From Branchiostoma belcheri (lineage: Eukaryota; Chordata; Leptocardii; Amphioxiformes; Branchiostomatidae): a stretch of 64,000 nt of DNA. The stretch spans positions 124,001 to 188,000 of the forward strand of contig NW_017803669.1 of the NCBI RefSeq assembly GCF_001625305.1. The letters run 5' to 3'. The notes under the pieces are model-generated. The model was given only the letters and a program-made list of their open reading frames with translations, was not told where the DNA came from and searched no databases. Positions within the stretch are counted from its first letter, which is position 1. Each line of letters opens with the position of its first letter. Below, one piece after another: positions 11,961 to 23,460 of the stretch. Both the position numbers and the translations under genes were made by a program.

Positions 11961-13227
11961 TTTTCCGCAGGCGCAGAAGGCCCAGCTTGAGACCCATTTG
12001 ATGAGTGCATCAAAACTAACTGAAAACAGAAGTGGCATGTGTGGATAAATGCTGACATTTTTGCAGCTGGAGAGTTATTTCTATTTCGTTGATAAACCTG
12101 GCTTTTAGTGTTGTTTTGGCTGCTTGGTAGAGCTCTTAAACTAATCATCCTGCCAGTGTTTGCATTTCTCGTGCTATATTCCGCTGGTCAAAAAGTGAAA
12201 TATTTGGACTAAATGGCAAATTTGGAGGTTGGACTGCCCTGTCAAAGTGTGTTTGCAATAGTTTAACACTCAAGCAGGTGATTTTTGACAGCTCAGTTCT
12301 TAGATGTTTTCCATATATTCCATTGGGGGCTGGAATTAGTGAGCTGTCCCCTGTAGCTAGACTGGTTGGTTGTTATAGTAGCTGTCCTTGGTGCTGATTT
12401 CTTGGTCACTGTGATCCCGTCCTGGTTGCTGACACAGATGTAGTGCTTTAAGTTAATTTCTTGACCAATGAGAACATATATTTTACTTATGGAACTGGAA
12501 ATTTATTATTCACAAAGTAACGTAACGTTACATCTTTTGCATGTGTGACATTTTACAGTAACATTCATGTTGGCTGAGTAACAACAGCTGGGATCCAATC
12601 CCCCCAACCTCTTGGTCCAGAGGCAGGGTTACTAACTACTAACTACACATGCTATGTCTCAGATACCCTTCCCTCCCCCCAACAAAGTTACCATTTTTTG
12701 GTGAGATTTGTAGATGCAAATGCACGCTCCCATGATCCTCCCTCTTATATACATGTAAGACGAGCAACCAAGCACAAAATCACATACTTGGACGTTGTGA
12801 CATATTAAGGGATAATACAAATCCACAAACATTGTGTGGCATGGGTATGATGGAAAGTTTGTTTTTGATTATGTTTTACCTAGTTAAGACAATCACCTGC
12901 AATATGAATGACGAATGGCATCACATTAAGTGGTAAATAGACAAGTTGTCAGGCAAGGGTCATATGAAGGGATGTTAAATAAAGCAAGCCGAGCAGGGAA
13001 TTGGTTTTAGTGTGAGTGCCATATATCTTCTTAAGACTGAATTGTTTAATTGCTTGAGGAATGAGAAAGGTAACTGCAGGGTAATTAGGGCACTGAGGTG
13101 TTAAAATTAAGTAACTAAGCACGTATATTTCTTTATCTTCTACATCAGAGAAAATGTACATGTACAGTGGGGTAGTGTTGTGTTGTGTAATGCCTCTGTT
13201 CATGCCATAGATGTTGTTGAACTTCAC
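11961..13227. other. No gene recognised
   Basis: Holds a SINE head (12585) and a minisatellite piece (12368-12440); otherwise nothing recognised. Confidence 0.5.
12585..12662 (-). mobile_element. SINE head fragment, 30224 family
   Basis: The minus strand reads GTAACCCTGCCTCTGGACCA AGAGGTTGGGGGGATTGGAT CCCAGC, matching the tRNA-like head at 30224-30295. Confidence 0.65.
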
Positions 13228-13270
13228 TGGATCTGTCAGTTGTGTTGTGTTGTGTTGTGTTTTGTTGTGT
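13228..13270. repeat. (TGTGT)n-like short array
   Basis: GTTGTGTTGTGTTGTGTTGT and a variant unit; a pentanucleotide repeat just before the Mutator-like MITE. Confidence 0.85.
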
Positions 13271-13323
13271 CATAGGTTGTTTGATCCTGAACCAGGGTAT
13301 TGTCCTTGCACACAGTATAGCTA

Positions 13324-13578
13324 AGCACGTCGGCAGAACGTACTGCGCCTGCGCAGAACCCTATATTTTCACGGTTTTCAGTGGATTTTTGGTCAACGTT
13401 GCATCAAAATTTTGCCTGTTGCAGAAGATATCTTTTCCGACATAACATTTGGAAACTACAGACGGAGTGTTAACCTTATATATGCGCGAATACAACCTTA
13501 TATGAGATGTTCTACCGAAGTGCTATGCACAATACATTATGGGTTTCACGCAGGTGCAGTACGTTCTGCCGACGTGCT
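13324..13578. mobile_element. Mutator-like MITE, copy 1
   Basis: A 255-bp element, left end AGCACGTCGGCAGAACGTAC, right end its inverted complement, with about 30 bp of near-perfect terminal inversion. A perfect 9-bp target duplication GTATAGCTA lies at 13315-13323 and 13579-13587. Overlapping small ORFs on both strands are shadows of the inverted repeat. Confidence 0.9.
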
Positions 13579-13587
13579 GTATAGCTA

Positions 13588-14574
13588 TTACCTGCCTACA
13601 TTTTTTGTAAGTCCTGCTACTTTCCTTGCATCTGTAAGGCCGCACTAAATCATGTGTTTGTTTGTCGGACATTTTCACCAAGAATTCAGAGAGCAAGATA
13701 AAAAAATACATAGGGCTAGCAGAAACACTCGCATCAGACTATATTATCTTCCTAAAACTTTGTGCACTTAGACTTTTCCCAGTTTCTTTTTTTTTAATCC
13801 CAGAAACAAACAAATTAATGTAGTGTGGCCTAATAACTAAAGCGACTTTTTGGAATAGTTGATAGTGTGGTGAGACAAATGTCTCCAATATGACTGTAAC
13901 AGAATGTCCCAATTTGAGATGGTTCTGGGAGGGAAGACAGTTCAATGCCTAATGTTTGGGAGTTAAATGAAATTCACATCACATTTTGTGTTCTGTAACA
14001 GGGAAACATTGCCTTGACTTGTTTACAGAAATTCTTAGAGTTCTTCATATTCCTTTTGCATTCAGAAACCAGGCAATTTTAAGCATTGAAATATTGGGAA
14101 GGCACAGAAATCTTGGAAACAAGTTTTTCCCTGTATTAGAATTCCTTCACTTGAGGGTTAAAGTTCCCAAAAGCCGGTATGACTTAGTTTGCATAACAAG
14201 AACCGAGAATTGATCCATAACGTTTTCAGGGGGATTGATAAGATTGAGCCGATTAATTTCCTGCTCGAGTAGATAACGTTTGAAATGGGCCGACGCGAAG
14301 GGACTGATTAACAGAGCTGCAGCATGATGTATGATAAGTACTCACCATGAGGGAACAATAAATGCACTGTTAGTAATTATACAAGCCTCATTAACGATTC
14401 TGATGGGGAAATATTCTCCCTTCAAGATGCATCAGAAGTTCCGTCTGAACTAAGGCGTTAACTTCAAAATAAGACATGCTTCTTTGAATTTGTGAGGAAA
14501 ATTATGTACAAATTCTGTGACAATATCTAATTTGATTTTGCACTGATTTCAGCTGTTTCATATTAAAAAAGTCT
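13588..14574. other. No gene recognised
   Basis: Short ORFs only. No repeat family assigned. Confidence 0.55.
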
Positions 14575-14890
14575 GTGCCCCTGCTTTATATTGATAACGG
14601 GATGTACCCTAACATTACACGCTCGAACTCACAGCACCCTCAACCATATTTGCTAGTTGTCAGAGAATGGTCTGGTTTTATTAATGAATTTTGAAAATAT
14701 TCATGTAAAGAACATGTACTTGGGTAAGAAAGTCATTCATGTTCATTATCCCTTCATGCTCTGCATTGCAAGTGGCAAATGCTGTCAGATGTTTTCATGA
14801 TGTACCTTAAATTTGTGAATGTGCTATGCTTGACATTGTGTCCTAAATTTGCATGAATTCAAGAAAACAGAAATAATAATAGAATTTCAT
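14575..14890. mobile_element. 0.85-kb element, left part
   Basis: GATGTACCCTAACATTACAC, CTCGAACTCACAG, TTTGCTAGTTGTCAGAGAAT and GCAAGTGGCAAATGCTGTCA follow the order of the complete copies. It is interrupted at about 14900 by a Helentron-like copy. Confidence 0.65.
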
Positions 14891-14911
14891 GTATAAATTT
14901 CATAATTAGAA

Positions 14912-16140
14912 CTAGAGTTCGGCGATCTCATACCTCCATGACATGTTTAGTGCTTTTGTATCTTTAATGCATGGTGATGACCCCCTGTAAATGGCTTTGA
15001 TTTACAATCCTGCTCATTAGCAAAACTCTTGCAATTATTTGCAGATATTACATCAGTTGATCATATTCTCCACCCAATGACAGAATTATCTTAAGAAATA
15101 AAGCTATTCTAGCCTATCCTCATAAATTATGCCAATGAGGTCCTGATTTGGATAAATTATGTTCACGTTCACTGAACTTCCAATTATGGCAAGTATTAAA
15201 TTCCCAGCAGATACCACTATAACATTGTAGCAATTTCACAATAGTTATGCAAATTAGGTTCATTTACATAATCAATATATGCCAATGTTCCTGTCATTCT
15301 TAATTACATACATGTATGTCACAAGTATTTCATAGCCCTGATTGCTCCTGATTGTGCAAATAGGATCCTCATTTTCATGAATTATATCAAATTATTATAA
15401 TATTTATTCTCAACCAAGAGACAGTCTAACTTATATTAACAAACAATGCCATTCTAGCATTTCCTCATAATTTATGCAAATTAGGTCCTGATTTGAATTG
15501 AATGTTTATTGATGTTCACCTTGAAAGGTCACTAAACTTTCAAATACCACAAGTATGAAATTCCAGGCAGTTATCACTTCTTAGTTATAAAATTATCTCA
15601 TTAATTATGCAAATTAAGTCTTCATTTACATAATCAATGTCTTCCTGTGTTTCTCTCGTTCTCAATTACTAATGTCACAAGCGTCAATAGTCCTATTTTG
15701 GAATGCAGCTAATTTATATAATTTACTCATAAATTATGCAAATTATATCCATATTTGCATAATTGTCACATAATTACATAAGTATCATGTCAGCTACCTA
15801 CAAACAAAAAATCATGACGATCCTTCAACTGGTTCTTGAGTTATCCTCTTCTGAATATTTAGCAACAAACAGATAGCCCTGCAGTTGCAGGGCAAGCTGC
15901 TAGGGGCCCCAAACTCACTTCTTTCCCAGCATAGGAGCTACCTACCATCCAAATTTCCTCACCCTATCATGTCTAGATCATGAGATATCAAAACCGGAAG
16001 TTCAGCTGCAGTTACTGTACCATAACAAGCCGCTAGGGGGTCTAAAATCTGATAATTTCCAGGTGTCATCAAGACCTACCCACCTACCAAGTATTAAGAC
16101 AATCTATTTAAGCCTTGTCAAGTTATGGTGTCCACAGACG

Positions 16141-16175
<35 letters not shown>

Positions 16176-16213
16176 ACGCCTCTGAAAACATAACCTTCTT
16201 GGCGAAGGTAATT
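14912..16213. mobile_element. Helentron-like element, complete copy, opposite orientation
   Basis: It starts ACTAGAGTTCGGCGATCTCA TACCTCCATG and ends with a (CA)n tract (16142-16173), GCCTCTGAAAACATA and the hairpin ACCTTCTTGGCGAAGGT (16193-16209). The interior carries at least six TTATGCAAATTAGG / ATTTGCATAA-type blocks and two GCTAGGGG..C blocks. It interrupts a 0.85-kb element. Confidence 0.75.
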
Positions 16214-17169
16214 AAAAGCCTTATATTACATATAAGTCTAATGCTACACAAACACACACCGCGCTACGCACCCCTACATCGATTGACCACATTCATTGCG
16301 GTAAACAAACTGTGACGTAATAATGTGATAGGTCCATTGAAGATGATATTCCCAGTTTCATTCATGTGGGCTGGTTTTTGAATTTAGGAAATGAATCAAA
16401 TGTTTTGTGCTTTTTACAAAAAAAGTTATGTTAAGTTCAACAACCAGCACTCAGGTCCACTGTGGTCAGTTTCATATTAGATTAAAGTTAATAGTTGCAC
16501 ATTCATTAAAGCATTACCCATACAGTAAGGGTCACCTTCAAACACCATTGGTATGCACACCGCTCTGGTAAAAGTCATTCCCAGGGCGTTGGCTACGGAA
16601 AGGCATCCCAGAGAGATACTGTAGCAGTAATCCAGGTTTTTATTGATACTTCAAACAACGTGACTCCGTTTACAGCATTTTATATCGCCCCCTTTTGATT
16701 TGGTGGATATGAGTGATTACAACTTGATAAATACCTGGGATATTAGGAGACAAAAGTTCAGCTCGTTGCAAGTTTTATAGCAAGGCTGTAAACATTATAC
16801 GAGTGTTCTGGAATGGATGGGTGTTATCACAACTGGAATCCTGAGTAGATGTGTTATTACAGAGTTGACTGTAACTTTTAAGCATTCATTTTACACCCAA
16901 GGAAATGTTTACATATTAGGCTGTATCAACTGCATTGGTTGTTTCTTTGACTTTTTACTAGGGAACTTAGTGTACATTTATTTGTGATAACTTCCATGCA
17001 GGTTCAACCATCAAGCAATGTTGACAATATTTATGAGTGACTACATTGTGGGACAATTTTTTTGTAAGTAAAAGGTTACAGGGCAGGTGAAGTTTTATAG
17101 GGACAGTATAAGGTAAGAAGTGAGTGTGTGTCAGTGTTAGGGTCACAATGCATGTAAACTGCATGTATA
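16214..17169. other. No gene recognised
   Basis: Short ORFs only; no terminal repeats or tRNA-like boxes noticed. Confidence 0.55.
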
Positions 17170-17614
17170 AGTAAACTATGAGGAGATGGAAGTTACAAAC
17201 ATGCAGGGGTTTCCATAAAATAACAGGAGGTGCTTTAACTTCAGAGGTGCCCTAACTTCGGACGGATTTTTTTACGGATCTTATTATACAAAAGTATGCC
17301 GCGTTTGGTGCCACTAACTTCACTAATTAAAAAGGCAACTAAACATAGTCAATGCATACAGCTTTTATTTGAATGCAAATTATAGTTCTAAGTAAACTAT
17401 GAGGAGATGGAAATTACAAACATGCAGGGATTTCCATAAAATAACGGGGGGTGCCCTAACTTCAGACGTGCCCTAACTTCGGACGGATTTTTTTACGGAT
17501 CTTATTATTATACAAAAGTATGCCGCGTTTGGTGCCACTAACTTCACTAATTAAAATGGCAAATAAACATAGTCAATGCATACAGCTTTTATTTGAATGC
17601 AAAGTATAGTTCTA
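17170..17614. repeat. Tandem duplication, two units of about 221 bp
   Basis: Units at 17170-17390 and 17391-17614 both start AGTAAACTATGAGGAGATGG and share TACGGATCTTATTA, AAAAGTATGCCGCGTTTGGT and CTTTTATTTGAATGCAAA. Each contains twice a motif like GGTGCCCTAACTTCGGACGG that resembles the ends of the 0.85-kb element. The copies are nearly identical, so the duplication is recent. Confidence 0.9.
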
Positions 17615-18389
17615 TGTATTTATTTATCATTTTGTGAAGAAAGAGAATATCGGTCAATTTCACCAAATGAATCTGGAAAGAGGGTCACCGCAATGCGACG
17701 ACTCGTACCCAGAAAAAAATTACCTGTACCAAGATTTGTTACAACTGCCACATACACAAGGAATAAAGCTTTACAAATCAGTAAATATTGTGGTCTCTGA
17801 GTGTTTGTTTTATAGAGAGCCGACCCGTGGAAAAACAATGTCAATACCACTGTTGTCTGCATTTCCCATTATTCCCCTGTGACCACATTGATTGCGTGAG
17901 CTGGGTTTTCAGTGGAAACATGAAGTACACACAATCACAATTTTATTGTCCAAAGAAAGCTAAAATATAATAAAATTCTATTCTTATTTTTCAAATGAAA
18001 GCTCATCTGTGTTGGTAGAATCCATAGTTAGAATGTTTAAGCTTGTTCCAACACAAAGAAAGAACTCATGATCACCATAAATTTTCGGATGGTCCTCTCA
18101 ACCTTCATCAGATGTGTGATGCAATCACTGATCACTTTCCAGAAGTTGGAAGCGTGATGATGTCATCAAAGGGATTAAGGTTGTACATTAATGTGGGTTA
18201 TTTGGCTCCTACAACCTACATGTTTATCCTTGAACTAAAGATTATACAAACATGTTGAGATTAGTGTAAGAGCTACATGTAACGGCAGTGAACCATAATC
18301 CAACACAACCTTAATCCGACACTTTTCAACACTCCTCTGTCTATTAGGATATAGCACTGATATGTAAAATCTTTTAATTGCTTTTAATG
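17615..18389. other. No gene recognised
   Basis: Overlapping 60-82 codon ORFs in different frames around 17600-17970 without motifs. Confidence 0.5.
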
Positions 18390-18478
18390 GCAAGTTTAGC
18401 GGTTGGAGAATACTCAGATCACGAGTACCACAAGGAGGGGTGCTGTCACCCTATTTATTCCTATTCATGAGGTCTCAC
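18390..18478 (+). pseudogene. Non-LTR retrotransposon RT fragment (VPQGGVLSPYLF)
   Basis: Translates as RSRVPQGGVLSPYLFLFM, the conserved reverse transcriptase block of LINE elements. It is continued by the fragment at 19150 after an insertion of about 670 bp. No intact ORF. Confidence 0.8.
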
Positions 18479-19149
18479 ACATCAGTTCACCGGTGCACAC
18501 ACCAATTCTTCCGCGACAGGGGTCCAATGTAGTGCCCGGAAAAAAAAGTGATGAAGGGGTTCCGATGGTTCATGTTTGAGTTTACATTTCTCATAATCTG
18601 CTGCAAAATGGTATTAACTACTAACATGGCTGGAAAGAAGTGGCGTGTTTTTGGGTGAAAATTGATTTCGGGCCCGAGGCTTACTTCCGGGTGTCCTTCC
18701 GCCTAGAGCGCGGTGCTTCGGTTTGACCTAGATATGCCTTGTATGCGTTCTGGGGGTGCTGTCTCTATGCCTTGCGCAACGGGCTATTGTGATAATCTCA
18801 GTGTTAGGATTTTCTTTATACTTTTCATAATAATACATATTTAGGGTTTTCTCTTTCCGACCATCTAAGTCATTATGGTGGCTACATTCTGGGTGATGGG
18901 TCTAATTCCACGTGAAAATGGCCAATTTTTGGCATCATTTTTCGTTGAAAAATTCTTTCCCCCTAAACTTTACTAAAATGTGAGAGGTGAAAGAAATTGA
19001 AATTCTATTCTTGTAGCTAGAGCGATATATAAGGTCACCCCTGTAAGGGGGCACACCCCAGTTTATTTGGGGTCTCATTTCGATTCTACTGTACGTACCC
19101 TCAACTCTAGCGACCGTCTCTTTCAGGAAATACCTCTTAAGCCAAAACA
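18479..19149. other. Sequence splitting the LINE RT, origin unrecognised
   Basis: About 670 bp between the two RT fragments, including GC-rich stretches (GGGCCCGAGGCTTACTTCCG) and a small hairpin-like GGGGCACACCCCAG. I could not define inverted ends or a target duplication. Confidence 0.4.
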
Positions 19150-20065
19150 CTGTGCTTGCAAATGAATCTATAGATGTGGGGTACGCCGACAATGTGAGCC
19201 TCTATCCCCATAGATAATGCCAGTACAGTGAACTCCATGTCAGTAGAAGCTACTTCGCTTGGGCTCATCACAATGACATGTTGTTGAATGGTAAGAAGAG
19301 TCAGTTATTGCTGATCTGCTTCAAGAGAAACATCCCGGCATTACTGTCACTGTCTCTGGGAGGTGAACCTGTTTCAGTCACTATAACAGCAAAGGGCCTT
19401 GGCTTTACTTTTGACGGTAAACTATCCTAACAGGATCATGTGAAGTCTACTGTTTCAAAGGCCTCCAGTAGGCTACACTACCTGAGATTATTGACCAAGC
19501 AAAGCATGAGTGTTACCGATCTGATTCAGGTATATTTGTCACTGATTCGTCCCGTCCTGGAGTATGGACACGTCCTGCTGGTTGGATGTAGTGAACAGCT
19601 CTCTGCCAGTATGGAACGTGTTCAGAAACGTGCCCTACACATCATTTCCTGTGGTGGTAGACAAGCTGTTCCATATCTAGCTACAGTAGATCTCTTCAAA
19701 CTCACTGAACCCTGATCACCCTCTTCATGACCTTGCTCCCCTTGAACGTGCCACAGGGAGACAGCTCAGGAACAGCAACATGTTCACCTTGCCAAAAGCT
19801 AGGACGCAACGTTTGAAAAAGTCTTTTTTCACACTGTGCTGTTGTAAGGCTCTACAACAACAATGTTAACTGTCAATAATGATATAACCCACGGCTGTCC
19901 TGTCCCACTTTAGCTTGAACGTCGACGTGTATATACATGTAGTGTGTGTTGCTTACTTGTCTTGATTTTTAATATCAATCGTTTGTAAAAATCAAATGCA
20001 CAATCCTGGGTGCATTACTCAACCACTGCTTTTGGATGATTTTGTCTAATTGAATAAATTGAAAT
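19150..20065 (+). pseudogene. Non-LTR retrotransposon RT 3' part and tail
   Basis: Begins with GYADNVSL (YADD motif with the second Asp changed to Asn), then HNDMLLNGKKSQLL, GLGFTFDGKLS and, in 19440-19715, SRLHYLRLLTKQ..VTDLIQVY, LIRPVLEYG, ERVQKRALHIIS, typical of LINE RT C-termini. In-frame stops and frameshifts make it dead. The 3' UTR ends in AATTGAATAAATTGAAATT near 20065. Confidence 0.85.
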
Positions 20066-22467
20066 TTCTTTACAAACTCAATAAGGTACAACATAAAAAC
20101 TTGTAACAGTGAGCTCACGAAGTCAACGTGTTGTGGAGATAAGGTCGTGAATTTTTCAGTTTGTTTTTATACTGGTTACTAAGGCATGTCGTGGGAGAAA
20201 GGACAGTGGTCAAAATGTCAAGATTTTCTCTGTTACATCCTCATGCTATTCAACCATTCAACATCACAGTGAATAAAAAAGAATTGATGAAGTGCCTGTT
20301 GCTGACAAACCACTTGCCTAGAAGTGTCCTTCGAATTCTTTTCAAGCACAAAGCGTGTTCATTACGGTCATTCAGCAGCTGATCGAACACACAAAGAAAC
20401 CACCATTTTGAAGACGATATCACAACGGATGTGGCAAATGATCACAACACTTGTATATCGCCAAAATTAGTGACAAATAGTGCAGAATGAAGCTTGTGTG
20501 TATGGTTACTGTAACATTATCATAAAATTCTTCAATTGTTCCTTTCTTGGAACTAAAATGCCCCGCTGTGACTGATCTGACTGTGGTCCCCTTCTTTGAA
20601 AATTCGATAGTCCCAAGCCACGTGATCTGATGTAGAGACAATACCAACCGTCTTGCTCGGTTATAACGCGCTAATTACAAGGTTATACTTCTGAATGATT
20701 TAGTTAATGCAAAGGTAAAGTTTTTGCATCCTTTATTGTGGAGATATTTCATAATCTTATTTCTGCAACAAGCCTCTCCAGTACGGCTTATGATGATAGT
20801 GGCACAAGGGAGTCCAGACTCCCCTCACGGTAGCGCTGCCTGCTCTTGGTGCAGACCACTAAGACCCCCATTGCTATGATCTTACAGTCTTCACTTGGAT
20901 GCTTGCAAGTGGCAGGCTGTAATTTGTGCGACTCAAGGCTAGTTACTTGCAATTTGATAGCTGCCGCTAAAGTTTACGATAGTCAGGACCGTGCAATGGA
21001 ACATTAGAACGGATTTGCTGCAAGACAGTGCTTTTCAGGACCATTTTTTGACCGCAGCTGCTGGTGGTGCACTAGCTATGACTATGACATTTGATGCCAA
21101 TGATAACTAGTGTTAGTGTTTGTTGTTTGACAAAGGGATTGAGAAAAAATGTTGTAACAGTTATGAATAGCAAAATTACAAGCAAACAGCTACACTGTTG
21201 CATGGTGTCTGATTATAAGGTTTCGCTTAGAACAGGATACGCACTGGGCATGGTGAAATCGGGAGTGATGATGAAGACGTAATTTTGCAGAGATATTTCA
21301 ATGGTTGGGAGAGTGACACACACGTAGATATGACGTTAAAAACAGGCTACAAGATGCACTCAGTGATTAACGAAAATACCGAATGTCTGGTTGTGGATTT
21401 ATCATTCAATTAAACGTGCCTGTGCATAAAAACGTTGGATTAATGTTACTGCTGTATGTGATTACCACAACCCCAGAAGCCGGAAGCCAGGATATGAATC
21501 AAGAGTTATCAGTCTAGGGCAGTCTCTCACAGCCTCATCTTGCCATAAGCTGGCTCAAATTGTCGGACTTTGGCATCTAATCCACACCCAGCGATTTTCG
21601 ATTTTGACAAAAGGTTGCTGCAGCCTCATGGTCAATGCCAGGAAATCAACACATTTCCAGAAGGCTTATTTGGAATCAGCATCAAGAGAACCTCATAAGC
21701 CACTTAGTCAATGTGCATCTCCCTAGAGGTGATATCTCAGATAATGTTAATCATCAGCAATGGATACATGTATCAAGAATATTTCTTAAAGAGATGTAAT
21801 TATAGTTTGTGTCATGGCCTGGACTGTTGTAAGAGGGTAAAGGGTGCTGAAATACTGGTTCTATTTGATCCATCAGTGATGCCAATCTATAAGTATCCCA
21901 GACAGGCTAGTTTTGCTTCAATTCCCGCCCCCAATCTCTTAGCAGTGACATGGACTCAACCCCTTCGGAGGTGACTATAACAGCAGCAGTGCAAAAGGCT
22001 GGGAGGTGGGAAGTGACCTATAGGGACTAGTAATAGAAAGGGCAGGCAGATCTAGAAGGGCAGCAACAGCAGATGGGGCCAGAGCAGAACCAAATCTTCT
22101 GGTTTCTTAACACTTTGCTAGTGGTAGCAACCTGCTATTGGATTATGAAGTCATCAGTTTGAACCGGACAGTGGTGTTCTGATCTCTGATTTGCAAGTTA
22201 CTGTACACATGTACAATCAGATAATCAAATGTACTTAAAAAAGTTTTATAGCTGTAATGCACTTTTTCTAAGTCCTGCAAGTTTATCATATTACTGTTTC
22301 TACTGAATTTCTGAATAATTGGATCTTGGCCGCACCAAAGCACGTCCACACCTACAATACAATTATGCTAGCTTTCGTCAGGTGTAGATATTTTGTTTTA
22401 TATTAATGTGGGAAGAATATGCTATGCAAATATACTTGTATATGAATATACTTGCCATGGATATCTG
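20066..22467. other. Unrecognised 2.4-kb stretch, possibly decayed coding sequence
   Basis: Few family repeats occur here, unlike the surroundings. Short open segments are interrupted by stops, e.g. 20161-20382 (plus; SLLHPHAIQPFNITVNKKEL) and about 21240-21410 in a shifted frame (DEDVILQRYFNGWESDTHVD). These may be remains of a transposon or gene; I recognise no domain. Confidence 0.35.
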
Positions 22468-23217
22468 AATGGACCGTTCCATAAGCCACGCCCCCTTAGC
22501 AACGCCCTAGCAACTCGAACACCTCCGTCAAAATCAGCGCGGGAAGGGCCGTACCGACTGCCGCTGCCAGAATGTCGGATTTGCAGCCCAACTTTACGGT
22601 CAATTTTTCGGCAGCGAAAAACTCTCCCAGGAGACAAAAAAATTGGTTAAGCTATATTTGTTGAACGGTACAGCCGCAGAGTAGAATTATTTTAGAAAGG
22701 GGACAGAGGTACATATGTAGTTTCAGTGAGAGCAAAATGTTTTCGCTCAATACAGACGCGGGATTGGCCGCATAACATCACACGGTAGGTGGACAAGAGT
22801 GCCCGGTTGCTGACTAACAGCCGATACATGTGTGAAACAGAGTACGTTTATCTGTAACAGGTTTTCCATGGCATTTGCTGCATGCATCACAGCTGCATAC
22901 AAGCTCGGGAAAAAAACGAAATGGGAAATAAAAACTCACGGGGACTCACGAGGGAGGGCGCAACTTATAAAGGGATTTGTGGTAGAAAAATAAGCACGCA
23001 AACACGGACATAAACCATAATGATAGCTTTTGAACAAATGGAAGATTAACAGAACGTCCTTAATCAACTTGAAAGTGCATGCAATGTCACAAATTCAGTT
23101 TCACATGAAAAACAAGCAGTTTTTATCAAGCAGACATCAATTCAGTTTGCTGCTTTTAGATTTCCCGTGCTGAGTTTGACGGAGGTGTTGTAAATGTAGA
23201 AATTGAACGGTCCATTG
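22468..23217. mobile_element. 750-bp element with complex inverted ends
   Basis: The ends TGGACCGTTC/GAACGGTCCA are followed inside by a second inverted block AACACCTCCGTCAAA.TCAGC (22518-22545; complement at 23165-23192). The left arm is GC-rich and contains a short ATG ORF (MSDLQPNFTVNFSAAKNSPRRQ) of unknown nature. No transposase seen; the class is uncertain. Confidence 0.6.
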
Positions 23218-23314
23218 CAACCAAGAGCAATAATCTTTTCACATATTCAATCTAAATTGCATGTCTATAATCTTGCTTGGGTGTCCATACATTTACAGTA
23301 CTATTGATTCTTTG

Positions 23315-23460
23315 AGTTCAGTAAGATAATTCTTTCAATCAGTGACTATTTAATCCTAAGGTACATACCTCCAAATTTTCGACGACTAGTCGTCGAAAAT
23401 TCGGAGGTATGTACCTTAGGATTTAATAGTCACTGATTGAAAGAATTATCTTACTGAACT
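23315..23460. repeat. 146-bp near-perfect palindrome without spacer
   Basis: Arms of 73 bp meet at CGACGACTAGTCGTCG (centre between 23387 and 23388). Only about two mismatched pairs in 73 were seen. The outer ends are AGTTCAGTAAGATAATTCTT and its complement. It has no loop, unlike the fold-backs nearby. Confidence 0.95.
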
